Source: Rhodococcus sp. P1Y
Lineage (GTDB): Bacteria; Actinomycetota; Actinomycetes; Mycobacteriales; Mycobacteriaceae
Assembly: GCF_003641205.1 (NCBI RefSeq)
Contig: NZ_CP032762.1
Location: 248,001 to 312,000, forward strand
Length of the DNA stretch: 64,000 nt
Direction: 5' to 3'
This document shows positions 39,421 through 47,213 of the stretch, piece by piece (the stretch's first letter is position 1; every line of letters starts with the position of its first letter). The position numbers and the translations under genes were made by a program. The notes under the pieces are model-generated. The model was not told where the DNA came from, ran no database searches, and was given only the letters and a program-made list of their open reading frames with translations.

Positions 39421-40509
39421 ATGTACGAGCACGCGCTGATCATCGGGAAGTTCTACCCACCGCACCTCGGCCATCACGCAATGGTTCGATATGCAGCTGG
39501 ACTTGCGCGTCGCGTCACCGTGGTCGTCATGTCCTCGGCGTTCGAATCGATACCGCTGGTAGAACGAGTGTCGTGGATGACCGAGTCGCACGCAAAGGAC
39601 CTCTCGGTCACCGTCACCGGCATCGTGTGCGACGCCCCCATCGACCACACCTCTCGGGCCGTCTGGGCTGCGCAGGTGGCCTGCATGAAAGCCGCCGTCG
39701 ACCAGGTAACGGACGTCCCGGTCGACGCCGTCGTCAGCAGCGAATCCTACGGGGACGAACTGTCGCGGTGGTTCGATGCCACCCATGTGCCCTTCGACCC
39801 CGATCGTGCGTTCTTCCCCGTTTCCGGTACGAGCTGCCGGCACGACCTTGCGGCGTCGTGGGATCTACTCGACGCTCCGGCACGGGCTGGTTCGACGACA
39901 CGCATTGTCGTCCTCGGGGCCGAGTCCACCGGGACCACGACGATCAGTGTCGGACTGACACAGCATTTTCGAGCGCGTGGAGGAGTGTGGGCCCGGACCG
40001 GACTCGTCGAAGAATTCGGCCGACAGGACACCCTGGACAAACTCGACAATGCCCGTCGGACGCGGCCAGTAGCCGATGTGAACGACATCGTGTGGACCGG
40101 CGAGGACTTCGGTCGCATTGCTCGAACTCAACAGGCCCACGAGGACGACGCAGCACGCACCGGCTCTCCGATACTGATCTGCGACACCGACGCGTTCGCG
40201 ACAACGGTCTGGGAGCGTCGGTATCTCGGTCCCGGCTCGGCACACGCGGAACAGGAGTTGGTCGATCGACATGCGGTGTATCTACTCACCGATCACGTGG
40301 ACGTACCGTTCGTGCAGGACGGAATCCGCGACGGAGAATCGATCCGTGCCGATATGACAGGCTGGTTCGTCGACGCGCTCACCCGCAGCGGTCGATCATG
40401 GGTCATGCTGACGGGAAGTGCAGACGACAGGATTGCCCTAGCCGTTCGTGTGGCAGAACAGGAACTGCGCAGGCGCACAACGTTCACCGATCCGCTGGGA
40501 GTGCCATGA
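39421..40509 (+). CDS. nadR: NadR-like NMN adenylyltransferase / nicotinamide riboside kinase
   Basis: Bifunctional NAD-salvage enzyme of 362 residues. The N-terminal adenylyltransferase domain has GKFYPPHLGHHAMV (nucleotidyltransferase HxGH motif, residues 9-22) and SGTSCRHD. The C-terminal kinase domain begins IVVLGAESTGTTTISVGL. It lacks the N-terminal helix-turn-helix of enterobacterial NadR, so it is not a repressor. The kinase P-loop reads GAESTGTTT (166-174), with threonine where GKS/T normally has lysine; activity may depend on another residue. Its stop overlaps the nrtR start (ATGA). Confidence 0.88.
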   Translation: MYEHALIIGKFYPPHLGHHAMVRYAAGLARRVTVVVMSSAFESIPLVERVSWMTESHAKDLSVTVTGIVCDAPIDHTSRAVWAAQVACMKAAVDQVTDVPVDAVVSSESYGDELSRWFDATHVPFDPDRAFFPVSGTSCRHDLAASWDLLDAPARAGSTTRIVVLGAESTGTTTISVGLTQHFRARGGVWARTGLVEEFGRQDTLDKLDNARRTRPVADVNDIVWTGEDFGRIARTQQAHEDDAARTGSPILICDTDAFATTVWERRYLGPGSAHAEQELVDRHAVYLLTDHVDVPFVQDGIRDGESIRADMTGWFVDALTRSGRSWVMLTGSADDRIALAVRVAEQELRRRTTFTDPLGVP

Positions 40510-41204
40510 CCTACGACCCGACCGTGTACCCCCAGTTCGCAGTGACAGTGGACCTCGTCGCTCTGACGCTGCGCAACGGTGCGCTGAGCGTTTTGCTGGT
40601 CGAGCGCGGGGAAGAACCGTTTCGGGGAACTCGCGCTCTTCCTGGCGGATTCGTACGACCCGACGAATCCGCCGCCGACGCCGCATCCCGGGAACTGAGC
40701 GAGGAAACCGGTCTCAGTATTTTCCCTGGGTACGTCGAACAGCTCGGAACCTACAGCGAACCCGACCGTGATCCCCGCATGCGCGTCGTCTCCATCGCCT
40801 ATGTCGCGTTCGCTCCCGATCTTCCCGAACCCGTCGCCGGAACGGACGCAGCAGCGGCGTCCTGGATGTCGGTCGACGACGTACGCGATCTGGGCTTCGA
40901 CCACGACACGATCTTGGCCGACGCCATCGAACGGGTCCGGTCGAAGTTGGAGTACACGACCCTCGCCACCAACTTCGTCACCGATCCCTTCACCATCAGG
41001 GATCTGCAGTGCGTGTACGAAACCGTCTGGGGAACAACACTCGACCGAGCGAACTTCAGGCGCAAGGTTCTGGGAACCACGGGATTCGTCGAACCCGTCG
41101 ACGGAGTCACCACGGCCACGGGCAGGCGTGGGCGCAATGCTCAGGTATACCGACCGGGCCGTGCCGAGTCCCTACATCCGCCGATCTTGCGCGCACCCAT
41201 GTGA
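40506..41204 (+). CDS. nrtR: NrtR, Nudix-related transcriptional regulator of NAD metabolism
   Basis: A 232-residue repressor: an N-terminal Nudix-like domain (about residues 10-140) that senses ADP-ribose or related NAD metabolites, and a C-terminal winged helix (about 155-225: LQCVYETVWGTTLDRANFRR and GRRGRNAQVYRPG). The Nudix box ALPGGFVRPDESAADAASRE followed by LSEETGL is well conserved, so catalytic activity may remain. Placement as the last gene of the pnuC-nadR operon, with a palindrome before pnuC, gives a self-contained regulon. Its last Met and stop codon lie inside a palindromic repeat. Confidence 0.9.
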   Translation: MTYDPTVYPQFAVTVDLVALTLRNGALSVLLVERGEEPFRGTRALPGGFVRPDESAADAASRELSEETGLSIFPGYVEQLGTYSEPDRDPRMRVVSIAYVAFAPDLPEPVAGTDAAAASWMSVDDVRDLGFDHDTILADAIERVRSKLEYTTLATNFVTDPFTIRDLQCVYETVWGTTLDRANFRRKVLGTTGFVEPVDGVTTATGRRGRNAQVYRPGRAESLHPPILRAPM

Positions 41205-41243
41205 ACGAAAATGCATAGCCCACTATGTACTTTCGTTCACATG
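41198..41243. repeat. palindrome CATGTGAACGAAA, copy A
   Basis: CATGTGAACGAAA (41198-41210) and TTTCGTTCACATG (41231-41243) are exact reverse complements; the centre ATGCATAGCCCACTATGTAC pairs partly (CATAG/CTATG). The element contains the stop codons of both convergent genes: nrtR (41202-41204) and the HAD gene (41239-41237). A second copy in the same orientation lies at 41910. Confidence 0.85.
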
Positions 41244-41884
41244 GCTCGCACTCCGAGGAGAGCGGACGCGACATCGGTATCGACTCGGGTCGGCGCGAAG
41301 TCCTCGTGTGGCCACGTGCGGCCTCGACTGATCCACGAGCTCCGGCACCCCAGCACATGTGCACCTCGAATGTCTGCCTCTGGGTTGTCGCCGATCATCC
41401 ACGCGCCGTCGAGAGTCGACCCAACCCGCTTGGCAGCGATACGAAAGATCTCCGGCTCAGGCTTCTTCACGCCTTCCGTTCCGGACACCACCCACCCGTC
41501 CACAAAACGATCGAGACCGATTCGGAACATCTTGCGCTCCTGCATCGATGTCGGACCGTTGGTGACGACCACGATGCGGCAACCGTCCGCGCGTAAACTA
41601 TCGAGCGCCGCGGCCACATCATCGGCAAGCTCGACATCCTCACAACCGCCGTCGTCGAGCAGGCTCCAGCAGTCCGAGGGACGGAGTTCGGGAAATCGAA
41701 CGCATATCGCGTATGCGACTCGATCACGTGGCGCGTACCCGCCCTCGTCCAGGTCCATGACCCACGGCACCACCTCGCTTCCGAGTCCGTGATGCTCGCA
41801 GAAACGAGCCACCGAGCGAGAGAAAGCCGCGTCACGATCGACGAGTGTCCCATCGAGATCCGCCATGATCAGGCTCGAAGTCAT
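41237..41884 (-). CDS. HAD superfamily hydrolase
   Basis: A 215-residue haloacid dehalogenase-like phosphatase. Motif I is MADLDGTLVDRD (two aspartates), motif II VVVTNGPTSMQ, motif III lysine in VKKPEPEIF, and motif IV MIGDNPEADIRGA. The insert after motif I is helical, as in the phosphoglycolate phosphatase/epoxide-hydrolase-N-terminal class. Substrate unknown; promiscuous sugar-phosphate or nucleotide phosphatase activity is common. The start is MTSSLIMADL. The gene is bracketed by two copies, same orientation, of a 46-base palindrome, the downstream one covering its stop codon. Confidence 0.88.
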   Translation of the reverse strand: MTSSLIMADLDGTLVDRDAAFSRSVARFCEHHGLGSEVVPWVMDLDEGGYAPRDRVAYAICVRFPELRPSDCWSLLDDGGCEDVELADDVAAALDSLRADGCRIVVVTNGPTSMQERKMFRIGLDRFVDGWVVSGTEGVKKPEPEIFRIAAKRVGSTLDGAWMIGDNPEADIRGAHVLGCRSSWISRGRTWPHEDFAPTRVDTDVASALLGVRAM

Positions 41885-41909
41885 GCCGGAGAGCTTAGCG
41901 AGCCTGCGG

Positions 41910-41955
41910 CATGTGAACGAAAATGCGTAGCCCACTATAAATTTTCGTTCACGTG
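41910..41955. repeat. palindrome CATGTGAACGAAA, copy B
   Basis: CATGTGAACGAAAAT (41910-41924) pairs with ATTTTCGTTCACGTG (41941-41955), one G-T pair apart. It keeps the same central block (AGCCCACTAT) as copy A and the same orientation. It lies between the end of prpR and the start of the HAD gene. Confidence 0.85.
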
Positions 41956-41969
41956 CGGCGAAGCCGCCC

Positions 41970-43367
41970 TCAGGAATACGGATACGGCAGATCCGTGCTC
42001 ACGCTTTCGTCTACGAGCAACGATTTACCCAACTGAGGAAAGGCACGCTGCGCGCACGAATGACGCTCGCACACTTTGCACCCTGGACCGATGGGTGTGA
42101 CCGCGCCGGGGAGATCGTCGGCGTACACGAGTTTGCTCGCGTGCGCGATGTCGCACCCGAGTCCGATGGCGAAGTTCTTCTCCGGTGCGCGATAGCCAAG
42201 TCCGCCACTTCGGGTCGTGCGCGCGATCCACAGGTACGTTCTGGCATCGGGCATCTCGGCGACCTGGGTGCGAATCTGCCCCGGGGTGGCGAACGCGTCG
42301 TGCACCACCCACAGCGGGCAGCTTCCACCGACCCGGGAGAAATGGAACGCTGTCGCGGATTGACGCTTGGAGATGTTGCCGGCGCGATCGGTACGCACGA
42401 AGAAGAATGGAACGCCCTTGCTCCCTGGCCGCTGTAGCGTCGACAGCCGGTGGCACACCGTCTCGAACCCGACCTCGAAGGTCAGCGAAAGCAGATCGAT
42501 GTCGTATCGCAGGGACTCCGCGGCAGCGAGAAACGTGCTGTACGGCAACAACAGTGCACCCGCGAAGTAGTTGGCGAGACCGACCCGAGCAAGTTCGCGC
42601 GATTGCGGTGTCAGGCCGTTTGCTTGATCGACGAGCGTGTCGATCAACGCCGAATGCGCGAGAAACGCAAGTTGGGTTGCGATCTGGTAGGCACGTTGAC
42701 CCGCTGTGAGCCTGCGAGCAAGAAGAAGCGTATTCCCATCGTAGGAACGCTTGGGGCCCAATGCACCCGGAAGATCGTCACGAATCGACACGGTGACCCC
42801 GTGCTCACGCGACATGATCTCGGACAACTGCAGATCCAGGGCACCGATGCTCAGCCCACGCCCCCGAAACATACCCTCCGCCGCAGAGTCCAACTCCGCT
42901 ACGTGGTTTCGACGATCATAGAAGAAGTCACGAACCTCCTCGTAGGGCATCGGCACCCTGCCCGAGTCGGCTACGACCGTTCCCTCGAGCCCCAAGGACA
43001 TGCGCTCGATCTGTTCGGTCGCGGCATACAGACGTCGATGAAGTTCGACGAGCGTGTGCCCCACAGCTGGCATTCTGGACACCAACTCCTGCACCTCGGC
43101 CGAGGACACCGCATCAGTGGTCTCACTGAGCACGTCCTGCAGATCCGCAACGAGCCGAGCATCGGTATCAGTGGCGAAGAACGTGGGGTCGAGCTCGAAC
43201 ATCGAGTTCAGCTTCAACAGAACCGGGACGGTCAGCGGACGTTGATCGTTCTCCAGCTGGTTCAGATAGCTGGGTGAGAGGCCGAGCGTCTTCGCCAACG
43301 CCAGCTGAGTCAGGCGTCGTTCTTCCCGCAGCCTCCTGAGCCTGCTCCCCGCGTAGATCTTCTGCAC
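41970..43367 (-). CDS. prpR: PrpR, transcriptional regulator of propionate (methylcitrate) metabolism
   Basis: A 465-residue XRE-type regulator. The helix-turn-helix is at about residues 8-60 (LRRLREERRLTQLALAKTLG, SPSYLNQLENDQRPLTVPVL). An IrrE/ImmA-like central domain and a DUF2083 short-chain fatty acyl domain follow. The C-terminal cysteines in GPGCKVCERHSCAQRAFP match the iron-sulfur site reported for mycobacterial PrpR. The GTG start gives MQKIYAGSRLRR. It is divergent from prpDBC, exactly as in mycobacteria, where PrpR activates these genes when propionyl-CoA is present. RamB, the acetate regulator, is a close paralogue, but the location decides. Confidence 0.9.
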   Translation of the reverse strand: MQKIYAGSRLRRLREERRLTQLALAKTLGLSPSYLNQLENDQRPLTVPVLLKLNSMFELDPTFFATDTDARLVADLQDVLSETTDAVSSAEVQELVSRMPAVGHTLVELHRRLYAATEQIERMSLGLEGTVVADSGRVPMPYEEVRDFFYDRRNHVAELDSAAEGMFRGRGLSIGALDLQLSEIMSREHGVTVSIRDDLPGALGPKRSYDGNTLLLARRLTAGQRAYQIATQLAFLAHSALIDTLVDQANGLTPQSRELARVGLANYFAGALLLPYSTFLAAAESLRYDIDLLSLTFEVGFETVCHRLSTLQRPGSKGVPFFFVRTDRAGNISKRQSATAFHFSRVGGSCPLWVVHDAFATPGQIRTQVAEMPDARTYLWIARTTRSGGLGYRAPEKNFAIGLGCDIAHASKLVYADDLPGAVTPIGPGCKVCERHSCAQRAFPQLGKSLLVDESVSTDLPYPYS

Positions 43368-43389
43368 CCCAGCAGCGTAACGCGGCACA

Positions 43390-43483
43390 TTCGCAAGGTT
43401 CGCAACATTGCAGCCTACGCCCCACAAAGATCGGCATCTGCAACATCTTCCCCAGTTCAGAACCCCGCAGTAGCGTTGCGAAC
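43390..43483. promoter_or_regulatory. candidate PrpR sites (TTCGCAA repeats)
   Basis: TTCGCAAG (43390-43397) and GTTCGCAAC (43398-43406) lie next to each other, and the reverse complement GTTGCGAAC recurs at 43475-43483, 35 bases before the prpD start. They resemble the TTTGCAAA core bound by mycobacterial PrpR/RamB. Assignment is inference. Confidence 0.45.
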
Positions 43484-43518
43484 AGAGCGTAATCACGACA
43501 TACCACGGAGGTTTCACG

Positions 43519-45021
43519 GTGAAGACCCATCTCGTTCGTACCCGCCGATCGGCCGAGGACTTTCCTCGGTCGGAGCACCTCGCGTGGAAGATCGCCGAAG
43601 TCGCGGCCGACACCGTCGACGTACCCGAGGCAACAGCCGAGATGATTGTCAACCGCATCATCGACAACGCTGCCGTCGCCGCTGCATCCATCGCACGGAA
43701 GCCGGTCACCAGCGCGCGATCCCAGGCACAGGCTCATCCCTACAGTCCAGGTTCCACTGTGTTCGGCATCGCCGGAAACTACTCGCCTGAATGGGCAGCG
43801 TGGGCGAACGGCGTCGCGGTCCGCGAACTCGACTTCCACGACACCTTCCTGGCCGCCGAGTACTCGCACCCCGGCGACAACATTCCACCGATCCTCGCGG
43901 TCGCGCAGCACGCGGGGCGGTCGGGGCGCGACCTCATCCGAGGCCTGGCGACCGGGTACGAGATCCAGATCGATCTTGTTCGAGCAATCTCGTTGCACGA
44001 GCACAAGATCGATCACGTCGCACATCTCGGTCCCTCCGCTGCGGCAGGCATCGGCACGCTCCTCGGCCTGGACACCGAGACCATCTACCAAGCCGTCGGA
44101 CAAGCACTTCATACGACGACGGCTACCCGCCAGTCACGCAAGGGCGCCATCTCCAGTTGGAAGGCGTACGCCCCGGCACTGGCCGGGAAGGTCGCCGTCG
44201 AAGCAGTCGACCGCGCATTGCGTGGCGAGGGCGCACCGTCGCCGATCTGGGAGGGCGAGGACGGTGTCATCGCGTGGCTTCTCGGAGGTCCCGACGCCGA
44301 ATATCATGTGCCACTGCCCGGCCCGGGTGAATACAAACGTGGAATTCTCGACAGCTACACCAAGGAGCACTCCGCCGAGTATCAGAGCCAGGCACCCATC
44401 GATCTCGCTCGTCGGATGCGTTCGGCCATCGAGGATCTCGATCAGATCGAGAAAATCGTCCTGCACACCAGCCACCACACGCACTACGTCATCGGCACCG
44501 GCTCCAACGACCCGCAGAAGTTCGACCCCACGGCGTCCCGCGAGACCCTCGACCACTCGGTCATGTACATCTTCGCCGTCGCGCTGGAGGACGGCGAGTG
44601 GCATCACGAGCGATCGTACGCACCCGAACGAGCGCAGCGGCCCGGCACAGTTGCTCTGTGGCAGAAGATCTCCACTGCAGAGGACCCCGAGTGGACCCGT
44701 CGATACCACTCCCAGGATCCCGACGAGAAGGCGTTCGGCGCCCGTGCCGAGATCACGTTGAAGGACGGCACGGTCATCGTCGACGAACTCGCGGTTGCCG
44801 ACGCACATCCTCTGGGTGCCAAGCCATTTACGCGTGAGCAGTACGTTGCCAAGTTCCGGACACTGGCCGACGGTGTCGTCGCCCCCGACGAGCAGGACCG
44901 TTTCCTCGACGCGGCCCAGGACACTCTCGACCTGGCCGCTGGCGAACTGGATCAACTTACGTTCACCGTCTCCGAAGATGTGCTCGCACGAGCGCCGAAG
45001 ACCCCGAAGGGCATCTTCTGA
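43519..45021 (+). CDS. prpD: 2-methylcitrate dehydratase
   Basis: Enzyme of 500 residues that dehydrates 2-methylcitrate to 2-methylaconitate in the methylcitrate cycle. The family features [38 protein letters not shown] (quoted as [19 protein letters not shown]), [10 protein letters not shown] and [12 protein letters not shown] are intact, and the C-terminal MmgE/PrpD domain carries [19 protein letters not shown]. The start is a GTG preceded by GGAGG. Its stop overlaps the prpB start by one base, so the three prp genes form one coupled operon. Divergent prpR lies 151 bases upstream. Confidence 0.95.
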   Translation: MKTHLVRTRRSAEDFPRSEHLAWKIAEVAADTVDVPEATAEMIVNRIIDNAAVAAASIARKPVTSARSQAQAHPYSPGSTVFGIAGNYSPEWAAWANGVAVRELDFHDTFLAAEYSHPGDNIPPILAVAQHAGRSGRDLIRGLATGYEIQIDLVRAISLHEHKIDHVAHLGPSAAAGIGTLLGLDTETIYQAVGQALHTTTATRQSRKGAISSWKAYAPALAGKVAVEAVDRALRGEGAPSPIWEGEDGVIAWLLGGPDAEYHVPLPGPGEYKRGILDSYTKEHSAEYQSQAPIDLARRMRSAIEDLDQIEKIVLHTSHHTHYVIGTGSNDPQKFDPTASRETLDHSVMYIFAVALEDGEWHHERSYAPERAQRPGTVALWQKISTAEDPEWTRRYHSQDPDEKAFGARAEITLKDGTVIVDELAVADAHPLGAKPFTREQYVAKFRTLADGVVAPDEQDRFLDAAQDTLDLAAGELDQLTFTVSEDVLARAPKTPKGIF

Positions 45022-45932
45022 TGTCGGGTCTGATTGCCGCAGCAACCTCCGCACAGCAGAAGCGCATCGACTTCAGGACCGGACTGACGTCGGGGACGAT
45101 TCAGCGGCTACCTGGTGCGTTTTCACCGCTGGTGGCAAAGCTCGTGCAGGAGATCGGGTTCGAGGGTGTGTACGTCTCCGGAGCCGTCGTCTCGGCCGAT
45201 CTCGGCCTACCGGACATCGGGCTGACCACGCTCACCGAAGTGGCCGACCGCGGTCAACAGATCGCCCGCGTCACCGATCTCCCGGTACTCATCGACGCCG
45301 ACACCGGTTTCGGTGAACCGATGAGCGCTGCACGGACGATCACCGTTCTCGAGGACGCGGGTATTGCCGGCTGCCATCTCGAGGACCAGGTCAACCCCAA
45401 GCGCTGCGGGCATCTCGACGGTAAGTCCGTGGTCCCGCCGGATCTCATGGTCCAGCGCATCAGGGCCGCGGTCTCCGCTCGGCGCGACCCGAACTTCGTC
45501 ATCTGCGCTCGCACCGATGCTGCGGGCATCGAGGGCATCGATTCCGCGATCGAGCGCGCCAAGGCTTACGCCGACGCCGGGGCCGATCTCATCTTCACCG
45601 AGGCGCTCACGGACGAATCGGAATTCGCGAAGTTCCGCGGTGCTGTCGACACACCGTTGCTGGCCAACATGACCGAGTTCGGCAAGTCCGAGCTGATCGG
45701 CGCGGACGTACTGCAGGAGCTCGGTTACAACGCGGTGATCTATCCCGTCACGACGCTGCGATTGGCGATGTTCGCCGTCGAGAACGGCCTCCGCGAAATC
45801 GCCTCCACCGGAACGCAGGCCGCGTCCATCGACCGAATGCAACACCGCAGCAGGCTGTACGAACTACTCGACTACGAACGCTACAACGAGTTCGACCAAG
45901 GAATTTTCACCTACCCGAGGGATGCGCGATGA
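45021..45932 (+). CDS. prpB: 2-methylisocitrate lyase
   Basis: Lyase of 303 residues that splits 2-methylisocitrate into pyruvate and succinate. The isocitrate-lyase superfamily signature K127-R-C-G-H131 (NPKRCGHLDGK) holds the catalytic cysteine. IDADTGFGEPM and EDQVNPKRCGH supply the Mg2+ ligands, and ICARTDAAGIEGID and NMTEFGKSELIG complete the active site. The short length and LDGK after the cysteine fit PrpB and not isocitrate lyase. The start overlaps the prpD stop; its own stop overlaps prpC by four bases. Confidence 0.95.
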   Translation: MSGLIAAATSAQQKRIDFRTGLTSGTIQRLPGAFSPLVAKLVQEIGFEGVYVSGAVVSADLGLPDIGLTTLTEVADRGQQIARVTDLPVLIDADTGFGEPMSAARTITVLEDAGIAGCHLEDQVNPKRCGHLDGKSVVPPDLMVQRIRAAVSARRDPNFVICARTDAAGIEGIDSAIERAKAYADAGADLIFTEALTDESEFAKFRGAVDTPLLANMTEFGKSELIGADVLQELGYNAVIYPVTTLRLAMFAVENGLREIASTGTQAASIDRMQHRSRLYELLDYERYNEFDQGIFTYPRDAR

Positions 45933-47074
45933 GCTACCCGACCACCCGAGCCTTACTCGCCGAAACTACGACCATCCACAAGGGACTGGCGGGCGTCGTC
46001 GTCGACCGCACGGCAATCTCCAAGGTGGTACCCGAGACCAACTCGCTGACCTACCGGGGGTATGCCGTCCAGGACCTCGCCGAGCACTGCAGCTTCGAAG
46101 ACGTTGCGTATCTGTTGTGGAACGGTGAACTTCCCAATCCCGCGCAGCTCGAACTGTTCTCGCAACGCGAGCGGGCTTTCCGCCGGGCGGACAGGTCGAT
46201 GCTGTCACTGCTGACCAAGATGCCGGACAACTGCCATCCGATGGACGTGGTGCGTACCGCGATCAGCTACCTCGGCGCCGAGGACCCTGCCGAGGACGAC
46301 AACTCGCCGCAGGCCAATCTGCTCAAGGCTCTGCGCATGACCGCAGTGCTGCCAACCATCGTCGCTGCGGATCATCGCCGACGGCACGGGCTCGATCCCA
46401 TCGCGCCTCACTCACATTTGGGCTTCGCCGAGAACTTCCTCTACATGTGTTTCGGCAGTGTCCCCGACGCGAAGATCGTCAAGGCCTTCGAGGTCTCGTT
46501 GATTCTCTACGCCGAGCACAGCTTCAATGCCTCGACGTTCGCGGCCCGCGTGGTCACCTCGACTCTGTCGGACATCTACAGCGCGGTCACCGCAGCGATC
46601 GGTGCGCTCAAGGGCCCACTGCACGGAGGCGCCAATGAAGCCGTCATGCACGACATGCTCGAGATCTCCGAACCGCATCTCGCCGAGCAGTGGCTTTTGG
46701 GCAAGCTCGCCGCCAAGGACAAGGTGATGGGCTTCGGACACCGGGTGTACAAGAACGGCGACTCCCGCGTCCCGACGATGCGTGCGGCGTTCCACGAGGT
46801 CGCCGAGGTGACCAACGGGCGCAAATGGGTACGGATGTACGACGTGCTCGAACGAACGATGAACGACGCGACGGGGATCAAGCCGAATCTCGATTTCCCC
46901 ACTGGGCCGACCTATTACCTGATGGGCTTCGACATCGAGGTGTTCACGCCCATTTTCGTCATGAGCCGTATCACCGGCTGGACCGCACACATCATCGAGC
47001 AAGGTGCGTCCAACGCACTGATCCGGCCGCTGAGCGAGTACTCCGGGGTGGCTCAGCGCTTCGTGGTGGCCTGA
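45929..47074 (+). CDS. prpC: 2-methylcitrate synthase (citrate synthase family)
   Basis: Synthase of 381 residues that condenses propionyl-CoA with oxaloacetate. The N-terminal KGLAGVVVDRTAISKVVPET, AEHSFNASTFAARVVTST, KGPLHGGANEAVMHDML and MGFGHRVYKNGDSRVPTM hold the catalytic histidines; the aspartate is in LDFPTGPTYYLMGFD. Its position as third gene of the prpDBC operon assigns it to the methylcitrate cycle, though such enzymes usually also make citrate. No methylmalonyl-CoA genes are in the window. Confidence 0.94.
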   Translation: MSYPTTRALLAETTTIHKGLAGVVVDRTAISKVVPETNSLTYRGYAVQDLAEHCSFEDVAYLLWNGELPNPAQLELFSQRERAFRRADRSMLSLLTKMPDNCHPMDVVRTAISYLGAEDPAEDDNSPQANLLKALRMTAVLPTIVAADHRRRHGLDPIAPHSHLGFAENFLYMCFGSVPDAKIVKAFEVSLILYAEHSFNASTFAARVVTSTLSDIYSAVTAAIGALKGPLHGGANEAVMHDMLEISEPHLAEQWLLGKLAAKDKVMGFGHRVYKNGDSRVPTMRAAFHEVAEVTNGRKWVRMYDVLERTMNDATGIKPNLDFPTGPTYYLMGFDIEVFTPIFVMSRITGWTAHIIEQGASNALIRPLSEYSGVAQRFVVA

Positions 47075-47213
47075 CGAGCATTGCGGCACCGAGTCCAGAC
47101 GCCCGCGGCGAACCCTCGCCTACATCGGTATCCGGAGTTGCAGCCTTGGAACGGCGCATTCTCTGTCGTGCTTCCACCCGAACTTGTCGGAGGGTCGTTG
47201 TAGCTTCCTTCCC

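Noticed and set aside
41198..41955. Composite transposon around the HAD gene
   Set aside because: The flanking repeats are only 46 bases, no transposase is present and target-site duplications are not seen; I report the arrangement but not a transposon.
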